DNA from: Gammaproteobacteria bacterium
GTDB taxonomy: Bacteria; Pseudomonadota; Gammaproteobacteria; UBA6429; Thiohalophilaceae
NCBI GenBank assembly: GCA_029881995.1
Contig: JAOULO010000002.1
Coordinates: 62,001 to 126,000, forward strand
Reading direction: 5' to 3'
DNA length: 64,000 nucleotides
This document shows positions 41,005 to 49,677 of this stretch, piece after piece. The position numbers were made by a program, and so were the translations under genes. A model generated the notes under the pieces. That model was given only the letters and a program-made list of their open reading frames with translations. It made no database searches and had not been told where the DNA came from. How positions within the stretch are numbered: position 1 is the stretch's first letter; every line of letters begins with the position of its first letter.

Positions 41005-42974
41005 TGATTCTCAATTAAAACAGATATATCCATATGGCCAGCGTTTCTAGCAAGATCTTTGGCATTATGACGATCTTTATTTCGTCGGTTAGTGTTGGCG
41101 CCCTTATCCAATAGTGTTGTTACCAGTCGTTTGTGCCCATTTTTAGCAGCCAGCATGAGAGGGGTATTACCAAATCTGTCTTTACTTTCCAGTTTGGCTC
41201 CCTTGCCCAGAAGATAATGTACCACTTTTACGTGTCCATAAGCTGCGGACAACAGTAGTGCAGAATTACCCTGTGAGTCACTGTGATTGACGTCGATGTT
41301 TTCGTCGAGTATTAGCTTTACGATATCAAGATAGCCCTTTTTAGACGCAAGCAGCAAACTACCGGTTAAGGCCGAAGTCGTGTTGATGCCTGTAAATCTT
41401 TGCTTGATAAAATATTTAAAAATGGCAATGTGGTTGAGTTGAGCTGTTTTTATAAGGATGTTGTGTTTGTTGTTTATCTTACCTGCTATCTTTGCCCCAT
41501 TCTCAATGAGCAGTTCTATAATAGCTAAATCCCCATGATCGACACTGTATGTGATGGCATTTTGGCCAGACTTGTCGACTTTGTTAATGTTGATGTTTTT
41601 TTCTAACAAAGCCTTGGTAATATTTAAATTTCCTGTATCTGCAGACCACATTAGTGGTGTTTTTCCATTATTGTCAGCCAGTTCTGGATCAGCGTTTTTT
41701 TCAAGCAGTAGTTTGGCAGATTGGGTATGTCCGTTAATAATGGCCAGGTTAAGTGCTGTTTGTCCTGTTTTTGACCTGAGGTTAAGCTTTGCCTTAAAAC
41801 GCAGCAAAGTTTTAATAATATCGCCATGGCCGTTAATAGTTGCCAGCATTAAGGCTGTATGACCTTCAGGGTCCTGTTTGTTAGCGCTATATGGGTCTTT
41901 CAGTAATATACGCTTGGTTTCAGAATCATTACCACGCCAGGCTGCGATCATTAAAGGGGTCCAGTTATTAAACTGTGTAATCTTTTTGTTGGAGGTCAAC
42001 TGTAAACGATGTTGGCCATCAGAGGTCCTGAGAGTGGGTTTTGCGCCGTGACGGAGCAAACTATTCTGTATTTCTTTATGATTCCGTATATTGGCCAGTG
42101 CAAATGCATTTAGTCCCTGTTTATTTTTCTTATTGATATTTCGAAATTTCTTTTTTCGAATTAATAAGCTTACGAGTTCCGAATTACCACTTTTGGCCGC
42201 ATGCATCAGTCCAGTATAGCCATGACTATCAATGGTAAAGGCATTGGCCTTGTGATTGAGTAATACATTAACGATATCGACACTGCCTCTCTTACAGGCA
42301 TGTAGGAAGGCTGTCATATTTTCCTGATCAGTCTTGTTTATACGGGCACCCATATCCAGAAACATGCTGACAATATCGACTCTTCCAAACTGGGCGGCCA
42401 TCATGAGGGGGGATTCACCATTTTTATCTTCGAGATCGATATCGGCGTGTAAAAGCTGGATCAGCATATCCATGTTGTTCTTTCGAATAGCCGTGCGGAC
42501 AGATTGAATGCGATCTTTGTCAATTAAATCGGAATAAGGGTTGGACTCAGGCTGTTTAAGGATTTGTAGCTGTTTTGTTGCCAGGGCATGTTTATTTTTT
42601 GCTGCCTTTTGGTACCAGATTACAGCCAGCTTTTTATTTACCTTACCACCCAGTCCTTTGTGGTACATGGAGCCAAGATTATACTGTGCCTTGACGTGTC
42701 CTTTTCTCGCTGCCTGGTAAAACCACTTTCTGGCAGTTGCAGCACTTTTTTTTGTCCCCTGACCGGTGCGGTATTGAACTCCTAACTGATACTGGGCTTC
42801 CAGCTCACCCTCATTGGCCAGTCTTTTGAAAATTTCATGGGCCTTGTCATATTTCTTTTGCTTAATGGCCAGTTTGGCACTTTCCAGTTGTGGGCCGGCA
42901 AAGCTATGCGGTGCATAGAAACATAAAATTGTCACTATGCTGAGCAGCAGAATTTTTTGAATCTTACCTGTCAT
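41001..42974 (-). CDS. Exported Sel1/ankyrin-repeat protein
   Basis: 657 residues with a signal peptide (VTILCFYAPHSFA), two to three Sel1-like repeats (AQYQLGVQYRTGQGTKKS, AQYNLGSMYHKGLGGKVN), then about 13 ankyrin repeats (GESPLMMAAQFGRVDIVSML type, GNTPLMLAAKNGHKRLVTTL type) running to the C terminus. One stretch near residues 310-330 breaks the ankyrin pattern. It is a periplasmic or surface protein-protein interaction scaffold. It starts 6 bases after the flavin/Fe-S oxidoreductase gene and is presumably in one operon with it. Exported ankyrin proteins in bacteria have been linked to catalase protection and to surface complexes, but no partner can be named here. Confidence 0.87.
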   Translation of the reverse strand: MTGKIQKILLLSIVTILCFYAPHSFAGPQLESAKLAIKQKKYDKAHEIFKRLANEGELEAQYQLGVQYRTGQGTKKSAATARKWFYQAARKGHVKAQYNLGSMYHKGLGGKVNKKLAVIWYQKAAKNKHALATKQLQILKQPESNPYSDLIDKDRIQSVRTAIRKNNMDMLIQLLHADIDLEDKNGESPLMMAAQFGRVDIVSMFLDMGARINKTDQENMTAFLHACKRGSVDIVNVLLNHKANAFTIDSHGYTGLMHAAKSGNSELVSLLIRKKKFRNINKKNKQGLNAFALANIRNHKEIQNSLLRHGAKPTLRTSDGQHRLQLTSNKKITQFNNWTPLMIAAWRGNDSETKRILLKDPYSANKQDPEGHTALMLATINGHGDIIKTLLRFKAKLNLRSKTGQTALNLAIINGHTQSAKLLLEKNADPELADNNGKTPLMWSADTGNLNITKALLEKNININKVDKSGQNAITYSVDHGDLAIIELLIENGAKIAGKINNKHNILIKTAQLNHIAIFKYFIKQRFTGINTTSALTGSLLLASKKGYLDIVKLILDENIDVNHSDSQGNSALLLSAAYGHVKVVHYLLGKGAKLESKDRFGNTPLMLAAKNGHKRLVTTLLDKGANTNRRNKDRHNAKDLARNAGHMDISVLIENH

Positions 42975-42980
42975 AATAAA

Positions 42981-44288
42981 CTATGCTGTCCCACGTTTGG
43001 TTTCGACTTCTATACCAATTTGTTTTAGAAACGGTGTCGGTAGAATACCACCAGCACAGACAATGGCCGCGTCATTGGGTATTTCCAACTCTTTACCGTG
43101 TTGGTTAATGACGACTTTGTCCTCGGTGAAGTTTTTAACATTCGATGATAAAAGAACATTGATTTTCCGGTTAGCCTCGGCTTGAGTGATTTTGTCACGG
43201 TTTTTTTGTTTGGCACGGGAAAAACTGTCACTCCGGTATGAGATAGTGACATTTGATCCTGCTTGCTCGGCGATACTGTTTGCTGCCTCAAGGGCACTGT
43301 CACCACCGCCGACTATCAGAACATGTTGGCCCTTGTATTGTCCTGGATCGATCAGGTTGTACACCACCTTGGGAAGTTCTTCACCAGGGACACCCAGTTT
43401 ACGAGGGGTACCACGTCGACCTATGCAAAGCAGGACAGCTCGGGTTTTATAAGTACTTTTATTTGTGGTAACGATAAAGCCTTCACCATCCTGTTTAATG
43501 TCTTCGACTTTTTCCCGATAGTTGATTTTCAATTGTTGATCTTTTTCTATTTTTAACCAGAGCCGTAACAGAGTTTCCTTGGTCGTTTCCCTGAGATTGA
43601 TTTTGCCAACCAGGGGCATTTGAACAGGGGCCGTCATCACGAGCTTACCTCGAGGGAAGTTAAACACCGTGCCACCCAGTGAATCCTGTTCGATAGTGGC
43701 TGAGCGCAGTTTATGTTGTTTTGCACTCAGTGTGGCGGAGAGACCAGCCGGTCCGGCACCGACTATTACCACATCGAGTCGATCTCCTTGACCCATGCCA
43801 CTGAGTTTTCGAATCGACTCCATGGCCTGCCGACCCTGTTCCACCGCATTTCGAATCAGGCCCATGCCACCCAGTTCACCGGCGATAAACAGACCCGGTA
43901 TATTGGTTTCAAAATTCTCTTTCACATGGGGAATGTCCACGCCACGTTTTTCGGTACCAAACACCAGGCTGATGGCATCAAAAGGGCAGGCTGCCTTACA
44001 GGCCCCATGGCCTATGCACTTGCTTGGATTAATGAGTTCGGCCTTGCCATTGATCATGCCAATGACAGTGCCCTCCGGGCAGGCCGTGACGCAGGCACCA
44101 CAACCGATACAATTACCAGGGTTCATCACCGGGTGCAGGGAAGCCGGTTCAGTCAGCCCCGCCTCGATGGCATCCCGTTGTATTTTTTGGTGTTTGAGTT
44201 GTTTTAGATTTCTACCAAGCGCAAATAGCAGAATGATAAGAACAGGGATGGAATAAAAAACAATCTGTTGGTAATTAATACTATCCAT
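42981..44288 (-). CDS. Membrane-anchored ferredoxin/thioredoxin-reductase-like flavoprotein
   Basis: About 435 residues using the ATG at 44288, which puts a membrane helix (IVFYSIPVLIILLFALG) at the N terminus; a start at 44324 is possible but lacks a ribosome site. Next is a ferredoxin domain. The first site is canonical (CIGCGACVTACP), while the second reads CIGHGACKAACP, with histidine for the second cysteine. Then comes a pyridine-nucleotide-disulfide-oxidoreductase fold: FAD motif VVIVGAGPAGLSA and NAD(P) motif VLIVGGGDSALEAA. No CXXC disulfide centre is seen, so it is not a true thioredoxin reductase. It may pass electrons from NAD(P)H through Fe-S centres to a membrane or periplasmic partner. 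Confidence 0.82.
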   Translation of the reverse strand: MDSINYQQIVFYSIPVLIILLFALGRNLKQLKHQKIQRDAIEAGLTEPASLHPVMNPGNCIGCGACVTACPEGTVIGMINGKAELINPSKCIGHGACKAACPFDAISLVFGTEKRGVDIPHVKENFETNIPGLFIAGELGGMGLIRNAVEQGRQAMESIRKLSGMGQGDRLDVVIVGAGPAGLSATLSAKQHKLRSATIEQDSLGGTVFNFPRGKLVMTAPVQMPLVGKINLRETTKETLLRLWLKIEKDQQLKINYREKVEDIKQDGEGFIVTTNKSTYKTRAVLLCIGRRGTPRKLGVPGEELPKVVYNLIDPGQYKGQHVLIVGGGDSALEAANSIAEQAGSNVTISYRSDSFSRAKQKNRDKITQAEANRKINVLLSSNVKNFTEDKVVINQHGKELEIPNDAAIVCAGGILPTPFLKQIGIEVETKRGTA

Positions 44289-44416
44289 ATGCCTGTAACG
44301 ATCAAAATGACAAGATCGTTTCATTATGGGGCATTTTTTAAGTTCAGGCAGGCTTTAAGATAAAAAATGTCGTTCTAATCACATAATTTGGACTGTGCTT
44401 TTTGACACGGTCTAAA

Positions 44417-45016
44417 TCAGGCAAATACCACCCAGGTGGTTGCGATATATTTCACGCCTTTATCGACAGTGACGGCCCGATGTTCATGGGTCCAGAAGGG
44501 GGGAAACAGTACCAGCTTGCCTTGTTCCGGGGTTACTTTGATGTCCTGATACAGAAACTCCGTTTCACCGCCGGGGCCCGGCACATCATTCAGATACCAT
44601 AGCGCGACTAACTGACGTTGGCTGAACTGGTGGCTACCCCCATCAATATGCCAGTGATAGTGCTCACCTGCTTGATAACGCTGCAGGTTGTATCCCATGT
44701 CCTTGAAAGGGCCCTTGAAGTAGGGGAAGGTCTCACGAAATTCCTTAATGGCCATACCCAGAGAATAAAACAGGGCCCGGTCCACGTCTTTCCAGTGTTC
44801 CTTACCGCTCACAACCAGATCAGTGGTCTTTTTGATACTACTGTCTTTATTGACGGTCTGTCCTACACGGCCTTCGTACTGCTCATCTTCATGGGCCTCG
44901 AAACGGCGAATCATCTCTTCACAGGCCTCGGCGGGTAGGGCATTGTCTTTGGCGTAGATAAAGGTATTGGGTTTTAGCTCACGAATGGTTTTGAGCGGCG
45001 TGATGGTTTTTTCCAT
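44417..45016 (-). CDS. 2OG-Fe(II) oxygenase, prolyl-4-hydroxylase-like
   Basis: 199 residues. The iron ligands are HWHIDGG (HxD) and the histidine in WTHEHRAVTVDKG, and the lysine in the same motif is placed to bind 2-oxoglutarate. The fold segment YNLQRYQAGEHYHWHIDG is typical of P4H-like bacterial oxygenases. Cytosolic, substrate unknown. It is transcribed away from the flavoprotein gene with a 128-base gap, and the next gene upstream (45046-46089) ends 29 bases before it, so those two probably form an operon. Confidence 0.88.
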   Translation of the reverse strand: MEKTITPLKTIRELKPNTFIYAKDNALPAEACEEMIRRFEAHEDEQYEGRVGQTVNKDSSIKKTTDLVVSGKEHWKDVDRALFYSLGMAIKEFRETFPYFKGPFKDMGYNLQRYQAGEHYHWHIDGGSHQFSQRQLVALWYLNDVPGPGGETEFLYQDIKVTPEQGKLVLFPPFWTHEHRAVTVDKGVKYIATTWVVFA

Positions 45017-45045
45017 GCGGTCATACTACTTCAGGCTGATTAAAC

Positions 45046-46089
45046 TTACAGACGATTGGCTTCGATCATCGTATCGATCTGCTTGACCCAGTCCGGGTCA
45101 TGCTGGCGAAAGATTGTCAGGGCCTGGTTCGCCACAGTCAACCAGTGATCATGACTTACCTCAATAATTTCTTTAAAAGGCTTAAGCGAGCGAGAATCCA
45201 GCCAGTTCTGATAGACTGTTTTCAGGCTGGGAAACAGATCTTTGCGTAAGTTATTCAGATTACCAAGATAAAAATGGATCGAGGCCTCATTGTCCGATTC
45301 CACCAGATAGGGCAGGGTGGCCAGGGCATCGGCCAGATGATCACGGGTGGCGCGCAGCAAAAATTCGGCCTTGGAGCGGGGTAGTTCCACCAGCATGGCT
45401 TCCCACTCTTCTCCTAACAGCTTACCGGCCATCACTTCACCGGTTTCATGCATCAGGACAGCGGTCAGTTCATTCTCTGTCATCTTATCCAGTGAACGAT
45501 CCACATCATGATTGAAATCGTACATGGCGAGGGCACGGGCCATAGGGTTGTCCGGTTTGTTCCAGTTCCACTGTTCGACTTTCTCCCAGAGCAAGCGACG
45601 TAGCGATTCACGGCGGATAAAGATGGTTTTGCCCAGCGTCATCGCCGGTGGTGAGCTCAGGTCACGGGCCATTTCCTTGCCAGTGATGAGAATATTGAAA
45701 TCGTCTTCTGTACGCTGTGATTCCAGCTCAGCGAGAAAGAAATGGGGCTTGGTACGATAGCCAAGACCACCACTATAGACATAGCCCTGGGGAATCAGCC
45801 TTTGATTGATATCTGCCGTATGAAAGGGATCAAACGATTTGTTGTCGACGGTGATCGGTGTATAGTCGGTATCCTCCAGACTTTCCCAGAGTTCTTCACG
45901 TTGGCGCAACCAATGACCGACATCCGACTGGGGCAGGCCATCTGTAAAGCCATAGCCCATCTCCCATCGATAGAACTCGCGCATTTTCATTAGATAGACG
46001 CACAGGGTGAAGTCGGTGGCAAAAGCGGCATCGGCGATGTGGCAGTTGGCCTGGACTGTTTCGGAGATTGTCTGTAGTTGGCTGTTCAT
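45046..46089 (-). CDS. Sfum_1244-like conserved protein
   Basis: 347 residues, cytosolic, with no signal peptide. The opening region (FTLCVYLMKMREFYRWE, then GHWLRQREELWESLED) matches my memory of a conserved family named after Syntrophobacter Sfum_1244, found mainly in sulfur-cycle and anaerobic bacteria. A motif LMHETGEVMAGKLLGEEWE contains an HExxE-like pattern, but I would not call it a metallopeptidase on that alone. Function unknown. It probably leads an operon with the 2OG oxygenase. Confidence 0.6.
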   Translation of the reverse strand: MNSQLQTISETVQANCHIADAAFATDFTLCVYLMKMREFYRWEMGYGFTDGLPQSDVGHWLRQREELWESLEDTDYTPITVDNKSFDPFHTADINQRLIPQGYVYSGGLGYRTKPHFFLAELESQRTEDDFNILITGKEMARDLSSPPAMTLGKTIFIRRESLRRLLWEKVEQWNWNKPDNPMARALAMYDFNHDVDRSLDKMTENELTAVLMHETGEVMAGKLLGEEWEAMLVELPRSKAEFLLRATRDHLADALATLPYLVESDNEASIHFYLGNLNNLRKDLFPSLKTVYQNWLDSRSLKPFKEIIEVSHDHWLTVANQALTIFRQHDPDWVKQIDTMIEANRL

Positions 46090-46236
46090 GAGATCATTAT
46101 ATATAGTGTAGGAAATTATAATACCTAAGTAAAATACTATGATATTATAACGCCAATGTCGAATTTATCGGTCAGCCACAATAAGAACTGACCTTAACAA
46201 TATGTTGTAATCTATTGATTTAAGAGGTTTATCACA

Positions 46237-46785
46237 GTGCGAGTTAGAAGCAAGTGGAGCAAGCGCGACAAGACCCATTCGGTTGAAGAAGTGGCCGGGG
46301 CCCTGGCCTTTATAGCCTTTCGTATCGCCGGCAATGCTGTGCTCAATATGGAAAACCATGAATACGAGACCGACAACCAGGCCCAGCGTCTGGACATCAT
46401 GAGTGAATTTCTGGCCTTCACCATCCACATCATCGACCGCATGACCATTGAGAAATTCGATGCAGAACAGCGTCAGCGTTTCATGATCGAACTGGCCCTC
46501 AAATCCGCCAAGCATATTGAAGACAATCGACGTGACGTCCAGGGCCCGGGTGACTACCGACAGGCCTTTATCGACATGCTCAATGAACGCATGGACGAAT
46601 ATTCAGACTGTGATTATGACGAGAAAGAAGGCGCCAGCTTTGTCATGCGACGCCTGTTTGGCGATCATGTCACCAAACTCATGGGTGAGAAACATAAGCA
46701 GTGGGTGACGGCGCAGGTTATTGATATTGAGGTGCCGGATTTATTCCGAACCTTGAATAAGTCGTTGCCGAATCTTTTTATGTAA
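46237..46785 (+). CDS. Conserved-type helical cytosolic protein, unknown function
   Basis: 182 residues from a GTG start (AAGAGG 9 bases upstream). Predicted almost entirely helical, rich in charged residues, with segments such as LDIMSEFLAFTIHIIDRM and GASFVMRRLFGDHVTKLM. No signal peptide or known motif. It is divergent from the Sfum_1244-like gene with an AT-rich 147-base region between. I do not recognise a family. Confidence 0.55.
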   Translation: MRVRSKWSKRDKTHSVEEVAGALAFIAFRIAGNAVLNMENHEYETDNQAQRLDIMSEFLAFTIHIIDRMTIEKFDAEQRQRFMIELALKSAKHIEDNRRDVQGPGDYRQAFIDMLNERMDEYSDCDYDEKEGASFVMRRLFGDHVTKLMGEKHKQWVTAQVIDIEVPDLFRTLNKSLPNLFM

Positions 46786-46910
46786 AACAAACGGATTGAA
46801 ATAAATATTAAATAGACTGACGATTTATTCGCAATGGAGAAAATCTGTCAAAAGCATATAAAACACATACAAGTGTTTCAATTCAGTCTTTTTGGTATAC
46901 TCATTCAGAT

Positions 46911-47855
46911 ATGCTATCAGACCTTTTAAAATTATTATATTTTCGATTTGGATATGTTGAACGAATTATTTTTACTATCGTCAAATGTTTTACATTTTTT
47001 CTGATATCAGGCACGACATATGCTGAGGAACAGATTGATAGTTCATCTATAGCAGTACGTGATGTCCTATCTGCTCAGGGTGAGTGGCAATTTGATATTG
47101 ATTATCTTTATTCTAACAATCAGTCCACGACAGTACACAGCGGTGGAGGCATAGGAGTTATCCAGTCCTCTAGCACTACAACAGAAAATTCATCTTTAAC
47201 TAAAAGCAGTTCAGATATTTTAATTATCTCACCCGCATTGCGTTATGGTTTGACAAGCGATACTGAAATAGCGCCTAGCATTTCCTGGCAGGCCTATCAA
47301 ACAAGAACACAAGAAAGAAATGCCGTAACAACGGAGAGTGGAGATAAACTAACCAGTCTTAACTTAGCCGTTAATCATCGTTTTACCAATAATGGGGCTC
47401 GTTCAGCAGTGATTGGTAGTTTCAATCTTAATCTTGCTGAGAATGTTGGAAAAGATAATGAAGAAATTGTCTATGGTCGTGCCTGGTCAGCCAGTGTCAC
47501 TGGCTTTCGGGTTTATGATCCCGTTGTTATGAGCGTTGCTGTCGGTTACCAGGAATTTCTTCAACGAAATGTCGACGGAGATATTGTAAATCCTGGTGAG
47601 ATTGTATTTGTTAATGGAGGGATAAACTTTGCAGCAAATAGCGATCTTAGTCTGAAAATGGGGTTTACATGGACTTATACCAGCAGAAACGAGATAAATG
47701 GGCAGAAACAGGGAATTGCTGTAACAACCACCAGCCTTGGTTTTGGTTTTGGTTATGAGTGGTCAGTCAACACACTGGTCTTCTTTGCTGTGAATACAGT
47801 AGTAAGTGGAGGCGAAGGGGCAACTATTTCGTTAAACACAAGTTATTATTTATAG
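46911..47855 (+). CDS. Outer-membrane beta-barrel (transporter-like) of the GG-peptide cassette
   Basis: 314 residues. A long basic start and a signal segment (CFTFFLISGTTYAEE), then regular amphipathic strands: GEWQFDIDYLYSNN, LIISPALRYGLTSDTEIAPSISW, KLTSLNLAVNHRF, SAVIGSFNLNLA, LSLKMGFTWTYTS, TTSLGFGFGYEWS. It fits a 12-stranded outer-membrane protein of the Phenol_MetA_deg/transporter type, and resembles the barrel part of FapF-like exporters in size. The end is SYYL rather than F. It converges on the C39 peptidase gene, with no base between the two stops. DNA here is visibly AT-richer than on both sides, which suggests gene gain. It may let the short peptides out of the periplasm; that is inference. 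Confidence 0.65.
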   Translation: MLSDLLKLLYFRFGYVERIIFTIVKCFTFFLISGTTYAEEQIDSSSIAVRDVLSAQGEWQFDIDYLYSNNQSTTVHSGGGIGVIQSSSTTTENSSLTKSSSDILIISPALRYGLTSDTEIAPSISWQAYQTRTQERNAVTTESGDKLTSLNLAVNHRFTNNGARSAVIGSFNLNLAENVGKDNEEIVYGRAWSASVTGFRVYDPVVMSVAVGYQEFLQRNVDGDIVNPGEIVFVNGGINFAANSDLSLKMGFTWTYTSRNEINGQKQGIAVTTTSLGFGFGYEWSVNTLVFFAVNTVVSGGEGATISLNTSYYL

Positions 47856-48527
47856 TTAATTCTGATGACCGGATTCAAGATTAACAAAATAATCCTGCCT
47901 AACAGATAGATTCTTATTATCGGATGGAAGCACTAACAGAATTTTACCTTTATGAGTCTTAGTTCCCCGAACTTCCCACTTTTCTCGAAATTTTTCGACT
48001 GGATATTTATTATTTCCACTGGCTGGATCGGCGACCCACACTGTATGCTTATCTATCCCTCTTAATACGGCAAAGTGTGGCCCAGCCCAGGTGTGAAAAT
48101 AAATGATCACCGGAATTTTTAACTGTGTAAGCTGTTCATAATCAAGTGCTAGACCGATTCCTTTTAGCCCCCATTGAGGAAGTGAGGATTTCATATCAGC
48201 CATGGACAACCAACTATTTTTTCCTATAGCAGTGAGTACATCTTTTTCTGTTACATTCAGCCCGTAGTAATAGGTTAACAACGTTGCTAGAGCAGCACTT
48301 CCACAGGAGAAATCTAGCTCCTGCATGATGATTTTTTTATTTCTAGTGGCTTTCCAAGATTGAACAGATAGATCACCGTTTAAATGAATGCCTACCGAAG
48401 TAGGTTGTGTATGTGCAGCCCCAGAAAGTGCCCAAAAGACAGACGCCATCGCATACATTAATTTTATGCGATTCAAACTATCACTAACATGACCTGATGT
48501 CATGGAGCTTTCGCACATTATCATCAT
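47856..48527 (-). CDS. Sec-exported C39-family peptidase without ABC transporter
   Basis: 223 residues. A hydrophobic segment (LMYAMASVFWALSGAAH) works as a signal peptide, perhaps from a start nearer to it. The C39 catalytic set is complete: glutamine 69 and cysteine 75 in MQELDFSCGSAALATLL, histidine 151 in GPHFAVLRGI, aspartate 167 in VADPASG. C39 enzymes cut after double-glycine leaders, usually as part of bacteriocin ABC exporters; stand-alone periplasmic forms are known in Fap amyloid (FapD) and Acinetobacter Fil clusters. Here no ABC protein is present. The gene lies 72 bases after the mini-protein gene at 48600-48809 in the same direction, and two similar mini-proteins are divergent. 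They are its obvious candidate substrates. Confidence 0.85.
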   Translation of the reverse strand: MMIMCESSMTSGHVSDSLNRIKLMYAMASVFWALSGAAHTQPTSVGIHLNGDLSVQSWKATRNKKIIMQELDFSCGSAALATLLTYYYGLNVTEKDVLTAIGKNSWLSMADMKSSLPQWGLKGIGLALDYEQLTQLKIPVIIYFHTWAGPHFAVLRGIDKHTVWVADPASGNNKYPVEKFREKWEVRGTKTHKGKILLVLPSDNKNLSVRQDYFVNLESGHQN

Positions 48528-48599
48528 CCACGAGCATCAAATAATATTGCTAAAACTTTAGGTAATGAACATATTTCTGTCGTAATTCAACTTTGATAA

Positions 48600-48809
48600 T
48601 TAGCCTATTATGTGCAAAACAGGAGAACCTCCAACTGTATTTTTATGTTCTTCTTCTGTGAGAGGGGTAACATTGATTGTTTTTTCTTTAGATTCAAAAG
48701 CAGATTGAATATTGCTCTGTTTCACAGCGTCTTCATATTTTTCAGGCTCTGAGGCACTAACGGAAAATGCTGTGCTAAGAAAGACAAAATAGACAATTGA
48801 ATTGCGCAT
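48600..48809 (-). CDS. Sec-exported mini-protein with GG motif (peptide 1)
   Basis: 69 residues: signal peptide VYFVFLSTAFSVSA, a hydrophilic spacer, and at residues 50-61 LTEEEHKNTVGG, leaving a tail of 8 residues (SPVLHIIG). The motif fits the double-glycine leader rule L-S/T-x-x-E-x-x-x-x-I/V-G-G of C39 substrates. The position of L50 and G60-G61 is the same as in peptide 2. It is the first gene of an operon with the C39 peptidase and has a ribosome site (GGAGAG). If cut after GG, an octapeptide would be released in the periplasm. Confidence 0.7.
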   Translation of the reverse strand: MRNSIVYFVFLSTAFSVSASEPEKYEDAVKQSNIQSAFESKEKTINVTPLTEEEHKNTVGGSPVLHIIG

Positions 48810-48958
48810 GATTACTCTCCTTTGTAATTTACGAAAATTGTTGTTTTCAGCAGATCTTGCGATAGATTATTTATTAATCTCTACATCTTAAAGTTTAACC
48901 AATTTACAATGATAATTCGACGGTATAAGTAACGTAGTTCGCAAAAATTTAAAGTATT

Positions 48959-48973
48959 ATATGATAATCATAT
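48959..48973. promoter_or_regulatory. 15-base palindrome between divergent GG-peptide genes
   Basis: ATATGATAATCATAT is a perfect palindrome with an odd centre in the 252-base AT-rich region between peptide 1 (start 48809) and peptide 2 (start 49062). It could be an operator controlling both directions. It has some likeness to part of a Fur box, but it is too short and AT-rich to assign. Confidence 0.35.
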
Positions 48974-49061
48974 TATTTAACTACTTACTAAATTAATATG
49001 GTTTAGAATAGAATATGGGGAAAGGCTGCAATTAACAGCAATTAATTTAAGGAGAATAATT

Positions 49062-49277
49062 ATGCGTTACTTAACATTATTGATATGTCTGATGGGGTTG
49101 TCATTTGCAATAAATGCTGCAGAAATGTCCAACCAAAAAAGTGATAAAGTAAAGAATAAAGTCTCATCAGCTTTTAGCCGTAGTATAAATTCTTCAAAGT
49201 CTGTAATTTTATCTGATGATGAATTGAAGAAGACGATTGGTGGAATAATTGCAGTGAAGAACGGGCAACCATTATAA
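49062..49277 (+). CDS. Sec-exported mini-protein with GG motif (peptide 2)
   Basis: 71 residues: signal peptide (LLICLMGLSFAINA), a Lys/Ser-rich spacer (NKVSSAFSRSINSSKS), then LSDDELKKTIGG at residues 50-61, a near-perfect double-glycine leader motif, and a 10-residue tail IIAVKNGQPL. It has an excellent ribosome site (AAGGAGAATAATT before ATG). Classical bacteriocin precursors have no Sec signal in front of the leader, so this is a hybrid layout. Co-transcribed with peptide 3 (42 bases apart). Confidence 0.72.
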   Translation: MRYLTLLICLMGLSFAINAAEMSNQKSDKVKNKVSSAFSRSINSSKSVILSDDELKKTIGGIIAVKNGQPL

Positions 49278-49319
49278 CTTGAACTTGAGTGTTGGTGATT
49301 AGTAACCCAAAAAAGGAGG

Positions 49320-49550
49320 ATGGTGATGAAAATGATGTTTGTAACAATATGTAGCCTTGGAATGAGCTGTTTTGCTTATGCTGAAGGAAAGATTGAAAAT
49401 ACCGATGGTGTGCCCGAGGCTGATATCAGAACTGTATTTGTGAATGATGACAAGATAGATGTAAAAAAGATGACGAATATTGAGTTAAAAGAGTCAGTTG
49501 CTGGGTCAGAAAATAATTTCGATCGAGGCTCAGCCTTATCGATCCAGTGA
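49320..49550 (+). CDS. Sec-exported mini-protein with degenerate GG motif (peptide 3)
   Basis: 76 residues: signal peptide (FVTICSLGMSCFAYA), an acidic spacer, then MTNIELKESVAG at residues 51-62, where the double glycine is Ala-Gly (also accepted by C39 enzymes), and a 14-residue tail SENNFDRGSALSIQ. The spacing of signal, spacer and motif matches peptides 1 and 2 within one residue. It starts after AAAAAGGAGGATG and is followed by a terminator, so peptides 2 and 3 form a short transcript. Confidence 0.65.
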   Translation: MVMKMMFVTICSLGMSCFAYAEGKIENTDGVPEADIRTVFVNDDKIDVKKMTNIELKESVAGSENNFDRGSALSIQ

Positions 49551-49623
49551 GCAAGTTATAATTACCTACTAAAGCCGATGCGATCGAGAAGCTCTGGTTA
49601 GGACGACAGTTGTCGTAACATAA

Positions 49624-49651
49624 AAAAAGGCGGGTTAAACCCCGCCTTTTT
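49624..49651. terminator. Bidirectional rho-independent terminator
   Basis: AAAAAGGCGGG and CCCGCCTTTTT form a stem around a 6-base loop, with A and T tracts on both sides. It lies between the peptide 3 gene and the convergent gene ending at 49678 and can serve both. Confidence 0.9.
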
Positions 49652-49677
49652 AATTATATAACTGAAAGTTAGTTGAA

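Noticed and set aside
42981-44288. Calling the flavoprotein a thioredoxin reductase
   Set aside because: It has the two nucleotide-binding motifs but no redox CXXC, and it has an added ferredoxin domain and membrane anchor.
46911-49550. Classical class II bacteriocin locus
   Set aside because: No ABC exporter, no immunity gene recognised, and the precursors carry Sec signals with very short tails after the GG motif.
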